Below, one piece after another: positions 10,147 to 20,326 of a DNA stretch of 64,000 nt. Position 1 is the stretch's first letter. Each line of letters begins with the position of its first letter. Below the pieces are notes generated by a model. It did no database searches. It had not been told where the DNA came from and saw nothing but the letters and a program-made list of their open reading frames with translations. The position numbers and the translations under genes were made by a program. This stretch comes from Sipunculus nudus (lineage: Eukaryota; Annelida; Sipuncula; Golfingiida; Sipunculidae): the NCBI GenBank assembly GCA_026874595.1, contig CM049307.1:51209370-51273369 (forward strand), in the 5' to 3' direction.

Positions 10147-10390
10147 ATGACCTTTATAGCAATATACTCTGCCTTTGACAAAGCCATAACCACTCCGACA
10201 GATAGAGGGGATGGAATGAATACATTCATTTTTATCTGTCAGCACAATAACATTTAAGAATATAATGAAAAATAAATAAACATTCAATATTAACATACAG
10301 ATAAAATACTATCTTTAATTTTTATAAATCTATCAATGAAAATTTGATTCAAGTAAGGGTATTTTAAATATTTCTGAATATATACATGTT
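10147..10390 (-). other. 3' UTR of the LINE
   Basis: AT-rich sequence between the ORF2 stop and the poly(A)/target-duplication junction. It contains no open frame of note. It would carry the 3' signal recognised by the element's own RT, but none can be picked out from a single copy. Confidence 0.6.
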
Positions 10391-12295
10391 TCATAATATC
10401 TTGCGATTTTGTCGTATTTTACTCTCTGATAGGCTAATTTCATTATATTTACAATGCATATTGTACTTAAAAATGGCATACGTAGTTACTGATATTATGA
10501 AATTGTTCATTTTTTCAAAATTACCATCCAGTGCGTATTTATGACCAATTACGAGCGTTTCCCAGTTTATCTGGATATGAAGTATTTTCATAATATTTTC
10601 CCATATCTCCCTCAATAATTTACATTCATACAGCATATGTTCAGCATTTTCATTTACATTACAAAATTTACAAAGATAGGAAATATTTGAGTTCCATTTG
10701 GACATTTTGGTACCTGTTGGAATAATGCCATGTAATAATTTGAAATTAAATTCTGATAGTTTTTTCGTTGGCATGTTTTTAATTTTACACTGATAGACTT
10801 TTGTCCAACTTATTAATTCTTTTTTAAATTTTTCCTGCAAAATAATTTGATGTTTGGGAGAAGACATATTTCTTCTTACTAATTCATTGTAAAAGAATTT
10901 TGATTTCTTCTTATATATATTAAAATTATGTTTACCAAGCGTGTATGTGTGTTCTAGATAAACCGATTTCTTTATGAATTGTTCTTTTGGAAATAGAGAA
11001 AAAGTCTTTTTAACGGCATTTTTAACCTGTATATATTCCGATATCCAATTGTGTTTAATTTTTAATTTCTTTAAAAGGTTGCTGACTGATATAAAAGTGC
11101 CATCATTGTTTAGAACATCTCGAATATAAATTATATTTTCTTCAACCCAGGCTTTAAAATATAAGCATTTATTATTGATCATAAATTCAGTGTTACCCCA
11201 TAATGGTTGTTTTAAAATATCTTCTGGTGAAGTAATCTCTCTTTTAACCTTACATTTATTAAAAGCTAATATCACTTCTCTATAAAATTGGGGTATATGT
11301 TTCAATATGCAAAACTGCTTTATTGATACACAGTTTGTGTTAAATACCCAGTCTGTATGGAGCCCACAGCTGTGTAAATAATATTTAAAGATATGTTTCC
11401 ATTTATTTTCTTCATAAAGTATTCTTGGTACCCATGCAGCTTTAAATGAAAGTAACCAACTATTAATATCGATCATTTTAAGACCGCCTTCCTCTATATC
11501 TCTTATTAAAACTGACCTTTTAATTTTTTCTGTTTTATTCCAAATATAGTTATAAATAACTTTGTTTATTCTTTTTTCGAATCCGTCCGGAATTGGTAGT
11601 ACCGAAGCTTGTAATGCTATTTTGGATAAAAGTATTGTCTTAACAATTAATATTTTTCCAATTAAACTTAGATTCCTCAACTTCCAAATGTTTATGTTAT
11701 TCTCTATTTTATCAATTTTGTCTTCCCAGTTTAGTTTTTCTATACATTTCTCATCATATCCAAACCAAATTCCTAAGCATTTCACTGGCTGTTTTGTCCA
11801 TTTTACTCCTATTGGATCTTTATGCCTCTTATTATTTCCCAGATCTAAAACGGTAGTTTTTTCCATATTTAGTTTTAAACCAGCTAGGTTTCCAAATTCA
11901 TAAATTTCCTTAAAGGCAGTTGAAACTGATTTATCATTTCTCAGAGTCAAAGTAGTATCATCTGCATATTGGCTAAGTTTTATTTCTTTACTGCCAAAAA
12001 TAAAGCCGTTAATATTATCATTTGTTCGTATTTTTTGTGCCAATATTTCAACTGAAATAATAAAAAGTAATGCAGATACTGGACAGCCCTGTCGTATACC
12101 TCTTTTCATTACATTTTTTGAAGATAACCATCCGTTATTTTTTGTAGTAAAAAGTGGGTTATTGTAAATAGTTTTAATCCAGTTGATAAAGTTCTGACCA
12201 AAATTAAATTTTTTAAAAGTTTCAAACATAAAATTCCATTCTAAGCTATCAAAAGCCTTTGTAAAATCGAGAAAAATTAACCCCCCTTCTTTATT
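10391..12295 (-). pseudogene. LINE ORF2, C-terminal half: reverse transcriptase palm to Cys-His finger
   Basis: This frame continues directly from the upstream half after one TAA (12296-12298). The first 22 codons contain RT motif A (FLDFTKAFD, catalytic Asp). From the Met at 12229 follow motif B (RGIRQGCPVSALLF, residues 43-56) and motif C (YADD at 88-91 with both catalytic Asp). Next come the LGIWFG block, the 'W-x-RNLSLIGK' thumb block and a C-terminal C520-x2-C523-x7-H531-x4-C536 finger typical of L1/Tx1 ORF2 proteins. No other break is visible, so only the stop separates it from an intact enzyme. The product would reverse-transcribe the LINE RNA at nicked target DNA. Confidence 0.93.
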
Positions 12296-14107
12296 TTATT
12301 TCTTAGCAAATTCAAATATGTCCGTAATAAGACGTAAATTATTTCCGATGTATCTACCTTTAATATATCCGGTCTGATCTGGGTCAATTATTTTTGGTAA
12401 AATATTTTGCAATCTATTTGCTAATACTTGTGCTAATATTTTATAATCAGTGTTACAGAGGCTTATAGGTCTATAATTATGTAAATTATATTTGTCTCCT
12501 TTCTTAAATAATATTGATATTACAGCTGTACGCATGGTAGAACATAATTTATTGTGACGATACGATTCTATAAAAGCATTATATAGAAACTCTTTTAGGT
12601 CATCCCAAAAAGTCACGTAGAATTCAATAGGGATGCCATCTAATCCTGGGGACTTGTTTTTCTTCATTTGAGTTACAGCAATTTTAATTTCATCCATTGT
12701 CATTTCTGCATCACATATATCTTTATCTTCATCACTTAAAACATTTAAAGATTTTATATTATTTAAATATTTCTGTATCTCTTTCACACATGGATTGTGT
12801 GATGTATATAAGTTTTTGTAATAATTATTTATATGATTTAGTATTCCTTCATCATCTTCTATTATATTATTGTTTTCTCTGATTTTATAAATAGTGTTAT
12901 CTGACTGGTTTTTATTCTCCAGCTTGAAAAAGTATTTCGTACTCTTTTCCCCTTGTTCAATCCAATTAGCTCTACTACGTATTTGAGCACCTTTTGTTAT
13001 ATTATCAAATATTTCATTTTTTTCTATTTCAAGTAAATGCTTTTCTTCTTTTAATCTTTCTATATCCTTAGCTATTGAATTTAAACTAATAAGCTGTGAA
13101 ATTTGTTTAATCCTTTTGTCTATCATAGCTAATCTACTATTTTTTTCTTTTCTTTTCGATTTAGAGTAGTTAATACTTGCTTCTTTTATGTTAATTTTTA
13201 TCATTTCCCAAGCTAGCCTCGCAGAATTGTGTTTATAACGTGTGTAACTAGAGGCAATACAGTCTTTCATCAGCCCAATAAAAATTGGATCATTAAATAG
13301 GCTGACGTTTAGTTTCCAATATCCCGGCCCTCTAATGCTTACTTTAAAATCCAGACATATCTTTATAGCTTTGTGATCTGACAGCCGATGTTCTTTTTGC
13401 TCTGACAGTACGTATTCACAGTCATAATTTAAGCAGTTCCATAGTTCAGAATTAGAGATAAAGAAATAGTCAAGTCTACTGCTTACATTCCTTTCTGACC
13501 ATGTAAATCGGTTATTTAACCTGCCATAACAGCTCCATATATCAGTTAGCTTTAAAGTATTTAACATATTTTTCAATAGTATTCTACTTTGGTCTGCCAT
13601 ATGTGACATCGTGCTCCTATCATCATCTTGCAGACAACAATTAAAATCACCTCCCATAATGATACATCTTAAAGAATCACTTTTTTCCATTAACCATTTC
13701 TCTAAGTCCTCAAAGAAAAGTTTCCGTTCCCCTTCTTTGTTCGGTGCATAAACACATACTAAGCATAATTTTTTACCTTTGTATTCCGTATTCAACAGTA
13801 TTTTTCTACCATTTTTACAGCAATGAATATTTAAAATTTTTATATTTATTTTATCTGATAATAGTATTGCAACACCTCTGCTATGTGGTGACGATGCATG
13901 ACTATGAAATATTTTACCTTTCCATGAACTGTTAATTATATTCGATGATACTATAGTGCAATAGGTTTCTTGTAAAAAAGTAATATGAACATTTCTATAT
14001 GTTAACCATGTATATAATTTCTTCCTTTTATCATAATTATTAAGACCTCTTATATTTAATGAACATATATTTAATTGTCTATTCAAATCTGTCATGTGGT
14101 TTTCCAT
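12296..14107 (-). CDS. LINE ORF2, N-terminal half: endonuclease and RT fingers, ending at a premature stop
   Basis: This 603-residue product opens with an apurinic-type endonuclease (about residues 10-250): N18 in CSLNIRG, E47 in FLQET, D154/N156 in GGDFN, D213 in RLDYFF, and S243-D244-H245 in RLSDHK. All catalytic positions are present. A lysine-rich, probably coiled linker (315-365) leads to the R-x-RANWIEQGEKSTKYFF block (376-394) that precedes the RT in this group. RT fingers follow with SPGLDGIP (486-493), NYRPISL (544-550) and QTGYIKGRYIGNN (578-590). It stops at TAA 12296-12298, immediately before RT motif A. The start Met lies 46 bp after the ORF1 stop; initiation probably depends on reinitiation or bypass. 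Confidence 0.93.
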   Translation of the reverse strand: MENHMTDLNRQLNICSLNIRGLNNYDKRKKLYTWLTYRNVHITFLQETYCTIVSSNIINSSWKGKIFHSHASSPHSRGVAILLSDKINIKILNIHCCKNGRKILLNTEYKGKKLCLVCVYAPNKEGERKLFFEDLEKWLMEKSDSLRCIIMGGDFNCCLQDDDRSTMSHMADQSRILLKNMLNTLKLTDIWSCYGRLNNRFTWSERNVSSRLDYFFISNSELWNCLNYDCEYVLSEQKEHRLSDHKAIKICLDFKVSIRGPGYWKLNVSLFNDPIFIGLMKDCIASSYTRYKHNSARLAWEMIKINIKEASINYSKSKRKEKNSRLAMIDKRIKQISQLISLNSIAKDIERLKEEKHLLEIEKNEIFDNITKGAQIRSRANWIEQGEKSTKYFFKLENKNQSDNTIYKIRENNNIIEDDEGILNHINNYYKNLYTSHNPCVKEIQKYLNNIKSLNVLSDEDKDICDAEMTMDEIKIAVTQMKKNKSPGLDGIPIEFYVTFWDDLKEFLYNAFIESYRHNKLCSTMRTAVISILFKKGDKYNLHNYRPISLCNTDYKILAQVLANRLQNILPKIIDPDQTGYIKGRYIGNNLRLITDIFEFAKK

Positions 14108-14153
14108 CGTCTTTCGTATTTATATCCTTTATTTTTTTTTTTTTTTTACTTTG

Positions 14154-15482
14154 TTAATAATATTCTCCATCACTTTCTTCAAAAACACGATCTTCGACGA
14201 CACCTCTTTGTTCAGATTGTGGGCTAAAGTCATATCTGCGAGATTTCAGTGAAACTCTTAAGCTTGTATGTTTTTGCTGATTTGGTGACTGTTCAGATAG
14301 TTTTCGTTTCGGTGTTCCCATGCCTTGAAAAACCTGGTTGGACTCTTGGTCTTGTACTGAGGCTATATTGCTAGTTGCTTTTTCTCTGTCATGATTTTCC
14401 GCACTATAAAAGGATCTTATTTTCTCAAGTGTGGCACCATATAAGTTCCTACCAGGCCATGCATCCACCTTGGTGACTCTGGAGAGAAATTTGGACAGCC
14501 CTGTTCCCCACTGTTTATCTTGAACTGTGAGGGCGATCGGTGCTGTACCTGATTTCATGAGAGCTTCTTTGAATTCAGGGATCTGTTCTGCTTTCTCTAA
14601 CAGGATATTTTCCAAAATTTCAATTTCATGTCTGTCCACAGATTCATCAGAGTGCAAGATCTGGCCAATTCTCTTGGCAACTCCTGCATGTTTTGCGTTT
14701 TCAATTTCATTGGCCAACGCATCTTGGTCCAATTCATATGCGCATCTATACTGAAACGCATGTTCAGCGCTTTTAAAAGTTTTCCCGTACATTTCAAAAG
14801 AACAAGGGAAGGAGTTGGAGAGAATATCATCATGGCCAGACACAATTTCCATTGATTGATCAGGTATGTAATGCTCACAATATTTGCTACCTGGTTTGTG
14901 ACCTTTTTTGTGACATACTATACAGGTCAGGTCCTTGAACTGATCATTATGAAAAAATCTGCACTGAAATGGTCCAATTTGTCCATTTCGTGGTAGTGGG
15001 TTTGCCAAAGGCGATTTCACAAAAACAAATCTGTTTCCATTTTTGTAATGTGTCAGGAGTCCTTCTTTTGTCCTTTCATATTGATATTTTATTTCAGAAC
15101 GTAGCTCAAGCTTATATTCTGACTGTAAGTGTTCAACAATTGATTGATTGTCAAATGAGAGGGGGACATCTGCAATTGTGACTTTGATGGGTGCTGGGAA
15201 ATTGTCTGAATTTCTTGCACTATAAGGGTTTGTGTCGGAAAGTTGTACAAACTTATTCCGTAGAGACAGCCCCTCTGCCAAAAGTTTTATTCTTGCATCA
15301 ATTGATTTCACATATATTCTCCACAGATTTTTTATTTTTTGTGCACCATCAATATTGTCCGAGCCAACAACCTGAGCTGCAGCAGAACAAACTTCATAAG
15401 GTCTCATAGAGTTTTTAATGTTTGTATTGGAAAGCACAGTGTCATTTTTAAAGAACACGGGCAACACAGAGTCGTGTTCCAT
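14154..15482 (-). CDS. LINE ORF1 protein with zinc knuckle and NADAR (YbiA-like) domain
   Basis: Intact 442-residue frame. Residues about 98-180 (KVTIADVPLSF through FVFVKSP) look like the beta-alpha-beta start of an RRM-type RNA-binding fold. Then comes a knuckle C187-x2-C190-x4-H195-x6-C202, slightly longer than the classic CCHC. Residues about 213-360 match the NADAR/YbiA family: LSNSFPCSF, then KTFKSAEHAFQ (E240, H241, Q244), W325-G in the middle, and the closing WPGRNLYGATLEKIR. The tail 361-442 is basic, Ser/Gln-rich and probably disordered, ending acidic. NADAR enzymes act on ADP-ribose-type substrates, including removal of ADP-ribose from guanine in DNA. Fusion to a LINE RNA-binding protein is unusual. 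The position where the family usually has Lys (YQxxKA) appears to be Cys247, so activity is uncertain. Confidence 0.88.
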   Translation of the reverse strand: MEHDSVLPVFFKNDTVLSNTNIKNSMRPYEVCSAAAQVVGSDNIDGAQKIKNLWRIYVKSIDARIKLLAEGLSLRNKFVQLSDTNPYSARNSDNFPAPIKVTIADVPLSFDNQSIVEHLQSEYKLELRSEIKYQYERTKEGLLTHYKNGNRFVFVKSPLANPLPRNGQIGPFQCRFFHNDQFKDLTCIVCHKKGHKPGSKYCEHYIPDQSMEIVSGHDDILSNSFPCSFEMYGKTFKSAEHAFQYRCAYELDQDALANEIENAKHAGVAKRIGQILHSDESVDRHEIEILENILLEKAEQIPEFKEALMKSGTAPIALTVQDKQWGTGLSKFLSRVTKVDAWPGRNLYGATLEKIRSFYSAENHDREKATSNIASVQDQESNQVFQGMGTPKRKLSEQSPNQQKHTSLRVSLKSRRYDFSPQSEQRGVVEDRVFEESDGEYY

Positions 15483-15651
15483 TCTGACAATGCTATCGTG
15501 TATTCAGCGCTTCGGTGAACAGGGTACCTGAACACGCGCCACACAAATCTGTGCCCTAACCGCAGGGCTTTCACTGAATGGTTCACTGAGCAGACAATTA
15601 CAGGATCCAATAATACAATTCAATAATATTACTGTCAGTTTTACAAAGAAT
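15483..15651 (-). promoter_or_regulatory. 5' leader of the LINE
   Basis: It spans from the 5' insertion edge to the ORF1 ATG. A LINE of this kind would need an internal promoter here, but no TATA or initiator motif stands out. The block 15490-15600 is more GC-rich than the rest of the element. Confidence 0.45.
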
Positions 15652-15800
15652 TTCATATATGACAAAAGTAATTATGTGTATATATATATTAAAAGAGATA
15701 AAATATATTGTAGAAATGCCAGGAAGGGGTTTAATGATAACCACGACACGCATGCCTATTACACCGAGGCAAGAAGCAAATTTCCTTTTTTTCCTCAATT
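15652..15800. repeat. Long direct repeat flanking the LINE, 5' side copy (target duplication)
   Basis: These 149 bp match 9989-10136 apart from one extra C. Flanking sequence diverges completely on either side of both copies, so the repeat stops at the element edges. Confidence 0.9.
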
Positions 15801-18088
15801 ACATGTTTTCCATGACACGCCCGCAATGAATAATAAACAATTAATTTATTCCATGAAGAAAATCCTTCAGACGCCTACGAAATCGTGTTTTGATATAACT
15901 GGTTTGTTAATCACGCTTTTCATTTTCCTATTCATGACCTTATTATCTATCTAGACGTTCTCCGAAAAAAAAACTTGAAGGATATACATCTTGGTTTGCA
16001 ATTTCTGTGCAAACAAGCACGACATCAGGTCAGTTAATCTCATGTTGCCAATTTGCTTTTCTGTAATTGGAATTTGCGAGTTTTTTTTTTTAATTCCGTA
16101 TACATTCTGCAGTTCTGTGGTAGCTAGCACATATCTTTTGTTGTTTTACACGACTCTAACAATGCCTGAGTTGGTTTGGGAATACAGCTCCCCCATGCTT
16201 ATTCCCTATCTATGTATAGACGTCGTTGCTTCTGAACGCACGGGTAACTAATTAAGTCACACATGAAGCTATAACAAGAACAAACCATGCCCCGACTGGA
16301 TGTCATATGATAAACGGGGTAGGGTGCATCTAATAAAGAAAATGATGCCCAACTGAAGCTGATATGCCAGCGCATGAGTCAACATTGACTCGTGGGCCAT
16401 GACACCCAGCGGACAAACATGGCCTGCAGTGAACATATGGCATATTGCACCGTTATTTGTGCCACATTTTAAAAATAGAACAATCGTTTGCTAGTTTGGT
16501 CCATACTTTGCTGAACGGCAGGATTATATGTTAAGAAAGCTTTTATAAGTCTGCTATAGCATCAATTTCTTTCTTTTTTTTCCATTTCCTTTTTTTTATT
16601 TGTTTTTTTTTTCATTTTCTGATTGCACTACATTTTAAATATGGCTGATATTAAAGAGCAGACATTTGAGCGCAGTATTAGTCCTAGATCACAGAGTTTT
16701 ACCCGATATTTATTTGTGCCCTTGACTTTATTTCCAAGGGCTAACAAGCAACAGCCTATTACCTATTATCCCTCATGAGTGGGCGATTGGGGAGGGGTTT
16801 TTTTGATCGCCTACGTCTAGTTCCTGTTCGAAAGTTCATTAATTAGCCGCATTCGGACCCTTACAAATGCAGACAGGTGGCATAAACATGTGTTTCCATT
16901 TCTCCGGATTCAGATTCGTATGTGGATGCGGTCGGCATTGACCAACAATAAAGATAATTGGAGTGTTTCTACTTATACGGACACGAATACAGGCGGCTTA
17001 GAAATCGGCCTGCGCCATAAATAAGTTGTCACATTTTACGTGCTTTCCTTTTTCTCGACGTGACAATTAATTCTATATTATATATATTTTATTCATATCA
17101 ATTTTCAAGCTTGGATTTTAAGATTGGCGGACCAGATGGAAAACAGAAGCGACAAATGAAAAAACATAAACGATATGAACACTCGATGGACGGGATATGT
17201 GGGTGCAGAGAGGGCATGACTATGATGGCCATTTTAGGGTTACCTTGCTTTAAACAATTTATAATGATTATTGTTTAATACTGCGTCATGACTTCCGCGT
17301 GATCAATCAATCTACCTACGAATAAAATCAGCTAATTAATGCTCACTACTGCGCAATGATAATACAGTTTTTCATGTACACCTGGATCCAGGATATAAAA
17401 TCATCATTCATTCTTGTCTGAAAAACTTGTCCTCGAATAAGGATGTCAGGTTTCGAGATATTATACCGAGTCCATCTCAGGCCAACGGGGAAACGCCTGT
17501 AACACAATGTGGAATGTCAAGACGTTGAACACACTGTAGACTCATATATGTGATATATTTACAAAATATTAAATAAAAAAAAAAAGAATGTGTATACAAA
17601 GGTTCATCTCTGCATCAGCAGCTAAACGTATTCAGACATTAAGCTGAATATGTGTTATGTATAACAGAAATGTTTAGGATAATCTCTAATATCCAATTTA
17701 AAGTTTTTGAATGAAATACTGTACTCAGCCTCAGATTCGCATTTAGACTCGAACCTAAAGGACTCGGACTTGGACTCGAGTGGCCTGTATCGGAATTTAC
17801 ATTTGGACTCGGATGGTGAGGTCTCCACTACCACACTAAATCTGACAATGCATTTCCATTTTACTTTTACGTATAACACTTCTACCAGGTGGCTAGGTAA
17901 TATGTTTTTTAATCGTTTTCGGTTTGTCGGTAAGTTATGCATGGATGTAGATGGTATTTTGCGAACTGTTAAAATGAAACCCGAGAAACAATGAATGTAA
18001 ATATGGAAGTAACCTAGTCTTTTAAAGGGATTATATTGCTTTTTGAGAGTTGAGTTCAATTTCATTCAGTGGTGTCAAATTTTCTTCG
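15801..18088. other. No gene seen; includes a segment repeated at 18.96-19.2 kb
   Basis: Around 15850-16050 phrases such as 'cttcagacgcctacgaaatc' and 'gacatcaggtcagttaatct' recur, diverged, at 19000-19150 ('cttcagacgcctacgacatc', 'gacaccaggtcagatacatt'), so both derive from one old repeat. The rest is T-rich or mixed sequence. At 17735-17820 degenerate 'actcgga(c/t)tc' words give a minus-strand ESKSESF-like frame that is repeat-derived. No promoter or exon could be supported. Confidence 0.45.
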
Positions 18089-18119
18089 CTGAGGGGGGGG
18101 GGGGGGACTCGCAGACACA

Positions 18120-18183
<64 letters not shown>
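18089..18183. repeat. Poly(G), (CA)n and (TA)n compound tract
   Basis: A run of about 13 G is followed after a few bases by a (CA) block and then a (TA) block. Confidence 0.95.
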
Positions 18184-18187
<4 letters not shown>

Positions 18188-18320
18188 AGCGTCTGTATGA
18201 CACATCTAAAATATAAATCCTTTATTACATTTCAAATATATTACAATAATGCATAAGGTTTAGAAAATGAGGTAATTTGTTTCTAGGGTAAGTTAATTCT
18301 AAAGCAATTTCAAATGTAAT

Positions 18321-18525
18321 ATTTCATAGAAAACTCATAAATCGAACCAAAGTCTATTACTCTGTTTAATTATAAAATTCATTGCAATAAATAAATATAA
18401 TTCTCTGAAAGGGGGGGTAGGTATTTCATAGAAAACTCATAAATCGAACCAAAGTCTATAACTCTGTTTAATTATAAAATTCATTGCAATAAAGAAATAT
18501 AATTCTCTGAAAAGGGGGGGGGTGA
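18321..18525 (+). repeat. Two-copy tandem duplication, 102-bp period
   Basis: The phrase ATTTCATAGAAAACTCATAA starts at 18321 and again at 18423. The two units match almost throughout and each ends in a G run, which differs in length between them. A slippage-rich G/C stretch follows to about 18575. Confidence 0.9.
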
Positions 18526-19645
18526 TGATAACATTGACCACCCCCCCCCCCCTTGCCAAAAATGGGGGGGGGAGGGATATATACTTCCATCCCGCCTATA
18601 TGACGCCCCCCTGATTTCATTATTCCTGCAGGGGGCGAATGTCGTTCACTTGAATTTAGGACCGTCTTTAATCTGACGCGCCGGTCTGACCTTTGGTGAA
18701 CCATTACACATATTCCATTTCCTTGTGTCTTATGTAGTACTTAGCGGAGTCTATTTTCTAGTTAGGGACGAATTCCCTAGATTCAGTTTGTATGCTTGCA
18801 GTCAAATTCTAAATCTAGTTCAAAACGTACATCTGTATGATGACAAATAAAGATGAAATATGAAATATTGCAAATTTAATTACAATCATACAAACACATA
18901 ATGCTGAGTCACGAACATATTTCTAGTTTTTAATCAATGGAATCACCCTCATGTCTCGTCCGTAATGAAAAATATGTACCTGCTCCTCCGTGAAGAAAAT
19001 TGCTTCAGACGCCTACGACATCGTTTTTTTTATTTGTCTGGCTTGTGAATCACGTTTACAATTAACTCTTCATGACTTCTCTGAAGTGTTTCTACCTCCT
19101 GCCTTGATTAAGAAAGACACCAGGTCAGATACATTCATATTACTGATTTATCTTTTTATTAATTAGAATCGGTGTACTTTCTTTTTTTTATTGGAAAGCA
19201 CAGGGCTTATAACGTTTATACTCTATATCAGACATTATCAACAGGGCTGAGTTAAGAGAAAGGCGCAGAGCCCCTTCTCCCCCCCCCCTTCTAATTAACA
19301 TATTCAGTGTAAAATAAATTATATGCGCTTTATAAAAAGAAAAGCAGCACCGGAATTAGGTTCTGGTGTGGTTTTCTTCCTTTTTTTACTGCATGCGAGA
19401 GTTTGTAATAAGACTATAGACTAGAGCAATGTTCACCCTCCGACTCCCCGTTTGGGTGTCCTAACTGGGACATTCGACAACCTTACGTTTTCGGTATACT
19501 GGCACTCCCTGCATACTTGTATACCTGTGTCAGAATTTTGTGCCCCCTTTTTTTTGTAAGAAAGCTGTATTCACCGATGATCATTGTGCTAGCTATTACC
19601 TAGTTATCTGGAAAACAGAATTCTCCGGGTGCTGGCTTAAGACAG
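18526..19645. other. No gene seen; G/C homopolymers and an old dispersed repeat
   Basis: Runs of C (18541-18552) and G (18566-18575) occur. The segment 18960-19200 is a diverged copy of 15850-16080. Nothing else was recognised. Confidence 0.45.
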
Positions 19646-19648
19646 TCA

Positions 19649-19898
19649 ATGAACACAAAAAGAAGAGAGACATCAACGCCAACATTTTAAACAATCATAT
19701 TATTTGGATAACATGTACAGATTGTTGCTAAATTTTCAGCTACCCCTGTAGCCTTCGTCAGAGCGAGTGACGCTGTGACGAAGGCTACAGGGGTAGCTGA
19801 AAATTAAGCAACAATTTAGCAACAATCTGTACATGTTATCCAAATAATATGATTGTTTGAAATGTTGGCGTTGATGTCTCTCTTCTTTTTGTGTTCAT
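19649..19898. repeat. Long near-perfect inverted repeat, arms of about 112 and 123 bp
   Basis: Left arm 19649-19760 and right arm 19776-19898 are reverse complements except for one mismatch and a 12-bp insertion in the right arm ('aagcaacaattt', a local duplication). The loop is only about 15 bp. A (TA)n tract begins immediately after the right arm. No coding frame spans it. Confidence 0.93.
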
Positions 19899-19900
19899 AT

Positions 19901-19970
<70 letters not shown>
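19899..19970. repeat. (TA)n microsatellite
   Basis: TA repeats with one TTT interruption, directly beside the hairpin. Confidence 0.95.
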
Positions 19971-19973
<3 letters not shown>

Positions 19974-20144
19974 ATGGTAACTTTGAAGGCCTGGTCAGTG
20001 AGGATGCTTACATTTACCGGAATGGGACGCGGGGCATTCAGATCTTCATAGGTTTTTGACTGGTTACATATATTATTAAATTGTTAAAGAATAGATTGAT
20101 GTAAGGAAGATATAAAAGATTAATTAAATTTATAATTTTAGTAG

Positions 20145-20326
20145 CAGAAGCGGATCCATGGGCGCGGGTCCGGACCCCCACCCCACCTCTTGCCCTTTAC
20201 AACCTCCGTAACCTTTTTTAAAGGGTTTCAGATCAAGTTTTGCTGCCTGGACCCCCCCCCCCCCTTTTCTGGACCTTGGGACCTGTGTTGGCCCCCTTCT
20301 TTTCCTAAATCCTGGAACTGCTCCTG
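20145..20326 (+). mobile_element. CAGGGGCGGATCC-family MITE, copy 2
   Basis: Begins CAGAAGCGGATCC and ends CCTGGAACTGCTCCTG. The interior shares 'gggtttcagatcaagttttg' and a poly(C) block with copy 1. The flanks AGTAG and AGAAG match at 4 of 5 bases, a plausible old 5-bp target duplication. Confidence 0.7.

Larger units (their letters stand above)
10137..15651 (-). mobile_element. Near-complete L1/Tx1-like LINE with NADAR-containing ORF1
   Basis: On the minus strand, in order: a 169-bp 5' leader (15483-15651), ORF1 (442 codons), a 46-bp A-rich gap, ORF2 (603 codons, stop, 22 codons, 612 codons, all in one frame), about 245 bp of 3' UTR and a short poly(A). The 5.5-kb element is bounded by a near-identical direct repeat of about 148 bp. 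ORF2 has an N-terminal apurinic-type endonuclease, an RT and a C-terminal Cys-His finger, the layout of the L1/Tx1 group. The single stop and near-identical flanks point to a young insertion. I know of no described LINE family with this ORF1 but cannot search. Confidence 0.92.

Noticed and set aside
14527-15409. Plus-strand frames of 70-93 codons
   Set aside because: Antisense shadows of the LINE ORF1.
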